Source of the DNA: Candidatus Kosakonia sp. 282A-S69
GTDB lineage: Bacteria; Pseudomonadota; Gammaproteobacteria; Enterobacterales; Enterobacteriaceae
DNA: 64,000 nt
Reading direction: 5' to 3'
Assembly (NCBI RefSeq): GCF_029433855.1
Contig: NZ_JAROAU010000003.1
Span: forward strand, 1-64,000
The position numbers and the translations under genes are program-made. Of the stretch, positions 59,221-64,000 are shown piece by piece. Below the pieces are notes generated by a model, which saw only the letters and a program-made list of their open reading frames with translations, did not search any database and had not been told where the DNA came from. The first letter of the stretch is position 1. Every line of letters starts with the position of its first letter.

Positions 59221-59247
59221 AACCGGAGCCTGCGCTCCGGTTTTTTT
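59221..59247 (+). terminator. mdh terminator
   Basis: AACCGGAGC-CTGC-GCTCCGGTT running into T7, 17 bases after the mdh stop. It also separates mdh from the converging degS gene. Confidence 0.92.
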
Positions 59248-59254
59248 ATGGACA

Positions 59255-60322
59255 TCAGTTAGTGGCCGGATACTCCTGAATCGTGACATGCAGCGTCAGC
59301 TTTTTATCGTCACGCATCACTTCAACCGGGATCTCTGAACCTGGACGGATCTCCGCCACCTGGTCCATGGTCTCCAGCGCGGATACCGCCGGTTTACCGT
59401 TAACGGAAGTAATCACATCATTGACCTGAATACCTGCGCGCGCCGCCGGGCCGTCCGGTGACACTTCATTGACCACTATGCCCTGAATCGGATCGATGCC
59501 GGTGCCCTGGGCATGCAGCGGGGCAATCTCGCGCCCACCGATACCGATATAGCCGCGGATCACCCGCCCGTCGCGGATAAGCTTATCCATAATCTTGGTG
59601 GCCAGCTGGAACGGAATGGCGAAACCAATCCCCTCTGGCGTCTCCCCGTCATTGCTCTTATCAAACGACAGGGTATTGATGCCCATTAGCTCGCCCAGCG
59701 AGTTGACCAGCGCGCCGCCAGAGTTGCCGTGGTTAATGGAGGCGTCGGTCTGCAGGAAGTTTTGCCGCCCGCTGGGGTTGAGGCCGATACGCCCGGTGGC
59801 GCTAATAATCCCCTGAGTGATGGTCTGCCCGAGGTTATAGGGGTTGCCGATTGCCAGCACCACATCGCCAATATGTGGCGTGCGCTTGGCATTGATCGGG
59901 ATCACCGGCAGCCCGGAGTTGGCGTTCACTTTCAGCACCGCCAGATCCGTCAGGGTATCTGAGCCAACCAGTAAGGCTTCAAAGACGCGTCCATCCTGCA
60001 GGGCGACGATAATCTGATCCGCATCGTTGATCACATGCTTGTTGGTGATGATATACCCGCGCTGATCCATGATGACGCCGGAGCCGAGGGTGCGGATTTC
60101 GAGGCGATCGTGCGTGGAGCTGTTCAGGCTACGGTTATAGACGTTGACCACTGCGGGCGCGGCGCGGCGCACGGCTGGGTTATAGGACGCAGGCGTCTCA
60201 TCGGCGCTGTCTAACGGGTGCGTCGCGAGCGGGTTATTCTGACGTAGCGACGGCATGGCGGCGATGATCAGGCCACCGACGACAATACCGATTGCAATCG
60301 AACGTAAAAGCTTCACATACAT
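59255..60322 (-). CDS. degS: DegS site-1 protease of the sigma-E stress response
   Basis: Inner-membrane-anchored serine protease of 355 residues that cuts RseA when its PDZ domain binds misfolded porin C termini. The start at 60322 (MYVKLLRSIAIGIVVGGLIIAAM) gives the membrane anchor and the E. coli length. The triad is H96 (NKHVIND), D126 (LTDLAVL) and S201 (NHGNSGGALVN); one PDZ domain follows. Encoded next to its paralogue degQ, 91 bases apart. Confidence 0.98.
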   Translation of the reverse strand: MYVKLLRSIAIGIVVGGLIIAAMPSLRQNNPLATHPLDSADETPASYNPAVRRAAPAVVNVYNRSLNSSTHDRLEIRTLGSGVIMDQRGYIITNKHVINDADQIIVALQDGRVFEALLVGSDTLTDLAVLKVNANSGLPVIPINAKRTPHIGDVVLAIGNPYNLGQTITQGIISATGRIGLNPSGRQNFLQTDASINHGNSGGALVNSLGELMGINTLSFDKSNDGETPEGIGFAIPFQLATKIMDKLIRDGRVIRGYIGIGGREIAPLHAQGTGIDPIQGIVVNEVSPDGPAARAGIQVNDVITSVNGKPAVSALETMDQVAEIRPGSEIPVEVMRDDKKLTLHVTIQEYPATN

Positions 60323-60413
60323 GATGGGATAGTCGTTAAAAGAAGGACCGCAGCAGCATACCATGAGTTATCCGGACATCACATGCAGCGGTGATGCCCG
60401 GACGAGGAAAGGA

Positions 60414-61784
60414 TTAACGCAGCAGCAGATAGAGGCTGTCGTTACCCCGCACAATGTGCAGCGCCATCACTGGCGGCTTGGTCTCCAGCACTTTGCGCAT
60501 CTCGGCGATAGACTGCACGCGCGCGCGGTTAACGCCGATGATCACATCATCTTTATGCAGGCCAGCCTGTGCCGCCGAGCTGCCTTTCTCAACCTCACCG
60601 ACGCGGATGCCTTTGGTGCCATCCTTCAGTTGCCCATCGCTCAGCTCTGCGCCCTGCAGCGCCGGTGAGATTAGCTCTGCGCTGGCGGAAGCGGAGGTGC
60701 TCTTATCCAGTGTCACTTCAACCTCAAGCGGCTTACCGTCGCGCAGTAGCCCAAGCTTCACTTTTGCGCCCGGTTCGGTGGTGGCGATGCGCGAACGCAG
60801 CTCCGCGAAGCTGTTCAGCGCTTTACCGTTGAGGCTGACAATCACATCCCCGGATTTAACCCCCGCTTTCGCCGAGCCGGAGTTGGGCAGTACTTCGCTG
60901 ACAAACGCCCCGCGCTGCACGTTAAGGTTAAAGGCTTTGGCAATATCCGCACTCATCTCCGTGCCTTTAATACCGAGCAGGCCGCGCTTAATCTCACCAA
61001 ACTGAATCAGCTGGTGGGAGAGGGTTTGCGCCATATTGCTGGGGATGGCAAAGCCGATGCCAACGCTGCCGCCGCCGGGGGCGAGGATGGCGGTGTTGAT
61101 GCCGATCAGCTCACCGTTGAGATTGAGCAGCGCCCCGCCAGAGTTACCGCGGTTAATCGAGGCATCAGTCTGAATGAAATTCTCCAGCCCTTCGAGGTTA
61201 AGCCCGCTGCGACCCAGCGCCGAGACAATCCCCGACGTTGCGGTCTGCCCGAGGCCAAACGGGTTGCCGACCGCGACGACAAAATCACCGACGCGCAGCT
61301 TATCGGAGTCGGCAATGGCGATTTGCGTCAGGTTGCTGGGGTTTTGCAGCTGTAATAGCGCGATGTCGCTCTGGTCATCGCCGCCGATCAGCCTGGCATC
61401 GAATTCGCGGCCATCATTAAGCTGCACGCTGATTTTTTGCGCCTGGTTGATGACATGATTATTGGTGAGGACGTAGCCCTTTGCAGCATCAATAATCACC
61501 CCGGAGCCCAGACCTTCGAACGGCTGCGGCTGTTGCGGCTGATCGGGGGCCTCTTCACCGAAGAATTTCTTTAGCTCTTCAGGAACCTTCTGGCTCTGCA
61601 CCGCGGTGCCTTCTACCTGCACGCTGACCACGGCGGGAAGCACTTTCTCAAGAACCGGCGCAAGAGTGGGTAACGCCCCCTGGCCAGGCACCTGTGACGG
61701 CATGGCTGCCGTTGCCAACGGTGTCGAGAGAGATAAGCCGACACTTAACGCGATTGCACTCAACAGCTGGATTTGTTTCTTCAT
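60414..61784 (-). CDS. degQ: DegQ periplasmic protease
   Basis: HtrA-family periplasmic protease/chaperone of 456 residues. Signal peptide ends near ATA (27). Triad H110 (TNNHVINQ), D140 (QSDIALLQL) and S215 (NRGNSGGALLN), followed by two PDZ domains, the second ending in IVRGNDSLYLLLR. It degrades denatured proteins in the cell envelope. Same order zapG-degQ-degS as in E. coli. Confidence 0.98.
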   Translation of the reverse strand: MKKQIQLLSAIALSVGLSLSTPLATAAMPSQVPGQGALPTLAPVLEKVLPAVVSVQVEGTAVQSQKVPEELKKFFGEEAPDQPQQPQPFEGLGSGVIIDAAKGYVLTNNHVINQAQKISVQLNDGREFDARLIGGDDQSDIALLQLQNPSNLTQIAIADSDKLRVGDFVVAVGNPFGLGQTATSGIVSALGRSGLNLEGLENFIQTDASINRGNSGGALLNLNGELIGINTAILAPGGGSVGIGFAIPSNMAQTLSHQLIQFGEIKRGLLGIKGTEMSADIAKAFNLNVQRGAFVSEVLPNSGSAKAGVKSGDVIVSLNGKALNSFAELRSRIATTEPGAKVKLGLLRDGKPLEVEVTLDKSTSASASAELISPALQGAELSDGQLKDGTKGIRVGEVEKGSSAAQAGLHKDDVIIGVNRARVQSIAEMRKVLETKPPVMALHIVRGNDSLYLLLR

Positions 61785-61955
61785 CGATGCTGGCTCTCAG
61801 TAACCTGAAGTGGAAGGATAGATGCCCAAAACAGTGTGATGTTATTGAAATTTCAACCGGGTAACAATGCGAAGAATGACTAAATAATAGCTGGGATGGG
61901 GCAGTTGCGACGGGCGCAGGAGACGCGCCCGTATAAATAAGGAGGACGAAAGGAC

Positions 61956-62354
61956 TTATTTGCGATTGGCGCGACCGCGCAGCAGACCCGATGCGCCTTC
62001 AGAGTAGTCACGCGGGATCTGTACTGGCGCCTGATCGTTGTTCGCTTCAGACTCTGACAGACGGTTGCGGAACGGATTCTCTTCTGCAGACATTTCCGGC
62101 AGCAGGCTGGAGGAGCTCTTCGCCATATGTTGATAAAGCTGACGATAGTCGTCTGCCATGTTATCGAGGAGCTCAGCGCTGCGGGCAAAGTGGCTCACCA
62201 GCTCTTCGCGGTACTCTTCCAGTTCTGCTTTGTTTTTTTCCAGTTCATACTGCAAGGCCTGCTGTTGACGCAATTTCCGGTTTCCGAAACGCATGCCCAC
62301 GGCACCAATAATAATGCCGACAACTAACCCAATTAGCGCGTATTCCCAGGTCAT
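61956..62354 (-). CDS. zapG: ZapG (YhcB) division-associated membrane protein
   Basis: Protein of 132 residues from the Met at 62354 (MTWEYALIGLVVGIIIGAVGMRFG), the E. coli length. One N-terminal membrane helix is followed by a long coiled coil (NRKLRQQQALQYELEKNKAELEEYREELVSHFARSAELLDNMADDYRQLYQHM) and a disordered tail. In E. coli YhcB/ZapG links cell division and envelope synthesis. It is divergent from zapE. A hairpin without T-run lies at 61910-61932 in its 3' region. Confidence 0.95.
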   Translation of the reverse strand: MTWEYALIGLVVGIIIGAVGMRFGNRKLRQQQALQYELEKNKAELEEYREELVSHFARSAELLDNMADDYRQLYQHMAKSSSSLLPEMSAEENPFRNRLSESEANNDQAPVQIPRDYSEGASGLLRGRANRK

Positions 62355-62543
62355 GACTTCTCCCATTGTTGTTCGATTCCGTAGGGGGTGGGCTGCAAGC
62401 TTCTTGCCTGCGCCGGAGAGTGCCACTATAACCGCTAAAGGAGCAGAAGTGGAATCCTGACGCTGCATCGCGTAGTGTAGAGCGGCCTTTTTTTCGTCAA
62501 CCCTGTGGGGGCGGATCGATTTTCAAGGAACAACAATAACACC

Positions 62544-63671
62544 ATGCAAAGCCTTTCCCCGACATCGCGATATCTTACCGCCCTGAAAGAGGGTAGCCAT
62601 CAGCCGGACGATGTGCAAAAAGAAGCGGTCACCCGACTGGATACGATTTATCAACAGTTGATTGCCGAACAGGAGCCTGCCGCGCAGCAGAGCAGAGGCC
62701 TGATAGCGAAATTCAGCAAGCTGCTGGGCAAACGCGATACCTCGTCGCACGAGCCGGTACGCGGCCTCTATATGTGGGGCGGCGTCGGGCGAGGCAAAAC
62801 CTGGCTGATGGATCTCTTCTATCACAGCCTGCCGGGCGAGCGTAAACAGCGCCTGCACTTTCACCGCTTTATGCTGCGCGTGCATGAGGAGTTAACCACG
62901 CTGCAGGGGCAGAGCGATCCGCTGGAGATTGTCGCCGATCGTTTTAAGGCGCAAACCGACGTGCTCTGTTTTGACGAATTTTTCGTTTCGGATATTACCG
63001 ATGCGATGCTGCTTGGCGGGCTGATGAAGGCGCTGTTCGCGCGCGGTATCACGCTGGTGGCGACGTCGAACATTCCCCCGGATGAGCTCTATCGCAACGG
63101 CCTGCAACGCGCTCGCTTTCTGCCTGCCATTGAGGCGATCAAACAGTTTTGCGATGTGATGAATGTCGATGCTGGCATCGATTACCGCTTACGCACGCTG
63201 ACGCAGGCGCATTTGTGGCTGTCGCCGCTTAATGAAGAGACCTCGCAGCAGATGGATAAACTGTGGCTGGCATTGGCGGGCGCACCGCGCAGCCATGCGC
63301 CGGAGCTGGAGGTGAACCACCGGCCGCTGGCGACGCTTGGCGTCGAGAATCAGACCTTAGCGGTCTCCTTTGCGACGTTGTGTGTTGATGCGCGCAGCCA
63401 GCATGATTACATCGCGCTGTCGCGCCTTTTCCACACGGTGATGCTGTTTGAGGTGCCAGTGATGACCAGGCTGATGGAGAATGAGGCACGCCGCTTTATT
63501 GCGCTGGTGGATGAATTTTATGAGCGCCACGTGAAGCTGGTAGTGAGTGCGGCAGTACCGCTGCACGAGATTTATCAGGGCGAGCGGGTGCAGTTCGAGT
63601 TTCAGCGCTGTTTATCGCGCCTGCAGGAGATGCAGAGTGAGGAGTATCTGAAACGCGAGCATATGCCGTAA
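62544..63671 (+). CDS. zapE: ZapE cell-division ATPase
   Basis: AFG1-like P-loop ATPase of 375 residues that interacts with FtsZ during division under low oxygen or high temperature. The start at 62544 (MQSLSPTSRYLTALKEGSHQPD) fits E. coli YhcM. Walker A GVGRGKTWLMD, Walker B VLCFDEFFVSDITDAM, sensor ATSNIPPDELYRNGLQRARFLP are intact. Between zapG and rplM as in E. coli. Confidence 0.97.
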   Translation: MQSLSPTSRYLTALKEGSHQPDDVQKEAVTRLDTIYQQLIAEQEPAAQQSRGLIAKFSKLLGKRDTSSHEPVRGLYMWGGVGRGKTWLMDLFYHSLPGERKQRLHFHRFMLRVHEELTTLQGQSDPLEIVADRFKAQTDVLCFDEFFVSDITDAMLLGGLMKALFARGITLVATSNIPPDELYRNGLQRARFLPAIEAIKQFCDVMNVDAGIDYRLRTLTQAHLWLSPLNEETSQQMDKLWLALAGAPRSHAPELEVNHRPLATLGVENQTLAVSFATLCVDARSQHDYIALSRLFHTVMLFEVPVMTRLMENEARRFIALVDEFYERHVKLVVSAAVPLHEIYQGERVQFEFQRCLSRLQEMQSEEYLKREHMP

Positions 63672-63749
63672 TCCTTTTTTCATTGCCGCCAGGCACAGAA
63701 ATCCACCAGCAAAAGACGAAAAGGGGTCGATCTTTGACCCCGACTTCTC

Positions 63750-63755
63750 TATAAT
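63750..63755 (+). promoter_or_regulatory. Candidate -10 box of rplM-rpsI
   Basis: TATAAT at 63750-63755 lies in the 248-bp gap between zapE and rplM. No good -35 at 17 bp is seen. The long leader that follows fits an operon controlled by its own ribosomal protein, as known for L13 in E. coli. Confidence 0.5.
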
Positions 63756-63856
63756 CCTGCGACCCCACGTTACGGGAAAGTTTTTTTTCCCCAAAACTTT
63801 CTATGCGCCGGCATAGGCTATTCGAAGGGGTAGGTTTGCCGGACTTTGTCGTGTGA

Positions 63857-64000
<144 letters not shown>

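Overview
The window is an Enterobacteriaceae chromosome segment. Gene order and near-identical products (Fis, MreB, TldD, AccC, Mdh, DegS) place it close to Escherichia, Klebsiella, Enterobacter and Kosakonia. aroQ and msrPQ beside accBC, and an intact aapJQMP-type transporter, fit the Enterobacter/Kosakonia side better than E. coli K-12, but I cannot name a species. The window starts inside a 5S rRNA gene (end of an rrn operon) and stops inside rplM.

Layout. 1-7.8 kb: end of rrn, then on the minus strand an amino-acid ABC transporter (yhdWXYZ) with a readable sigma-54 promoter and NtrC site, the lipoprotein yhdV, an MHYT-GGDEF-EAL cyclic-di-GMP protein and the small gene yhdU. 7.96-24.1 kb: a 16.1-kb integrated element in the 3' end of fis. 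24.1-35.6 kb: dusB-fis, a periplasmic alpha-carbonic anhydrase, prmA, panF-yhdT, accBC, aroQ, msrPQ and csrD. 35.9-46 kb: mreBCD, maf, rng, yhdP, tldD. 46-52 kb: the aae aromatic-acid efflux locus, a semialdehyde dehydrogenase and a barstar-like gene. 52.2-56.3 kb: a large SPATE-like serine protease autotransporter. 56.3-64 kb: two yhcN-like genes, argR, mdh, degS, degQ, zapG, zapE and the start of rplM.

The integrated element is the main accessory feature. It has a P4-type integrase, AlpA, a two-gene leftward module with an RHH-like protein, an Icd-like gene behind a C4-like antisense RNA leader, a RepA-like helicase followed by an iteron array (probable origin), and a head/packaging module: HK97-type major capsid, prohead protease, portal, two head-completion proteins, HNH nuclease, TerS and TerL. 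It has no tail-tube, sheath, tape-measure, fibre or lysis genes; the only tail-related gene is an orphan lambda-gpI-like protein. This is the make-up of a capsid-forming phage-inducible chromosomal island (cf-PICI), a satellite that builds its own DNA-filled head and takes tails from a helper phage. A two-gene AT-rich cargo pair of unknown function (14453-15941) and an MtlR-like gene (23367-23894) are the best candidates for undescribed functions.

Signals read directly from the DNA include: 20-bp att repeats with paired arm-type sites; an element-borne replacement for the fis terminator; a divergent operator with GTGTTCAACAC palindromes overlapping opposed promoters; a C4-like hairpin whose loop is complementary to the icd-like ribosome-binding site; a nested inverted-repeat leader before the capsid gene; and a terminator between capsid and protease. 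Outside the element, the autotransporter has Thr-Asn where SPATEs carry the Asn-Asn self-cleavage site, which suggests a surface-retained passenger.
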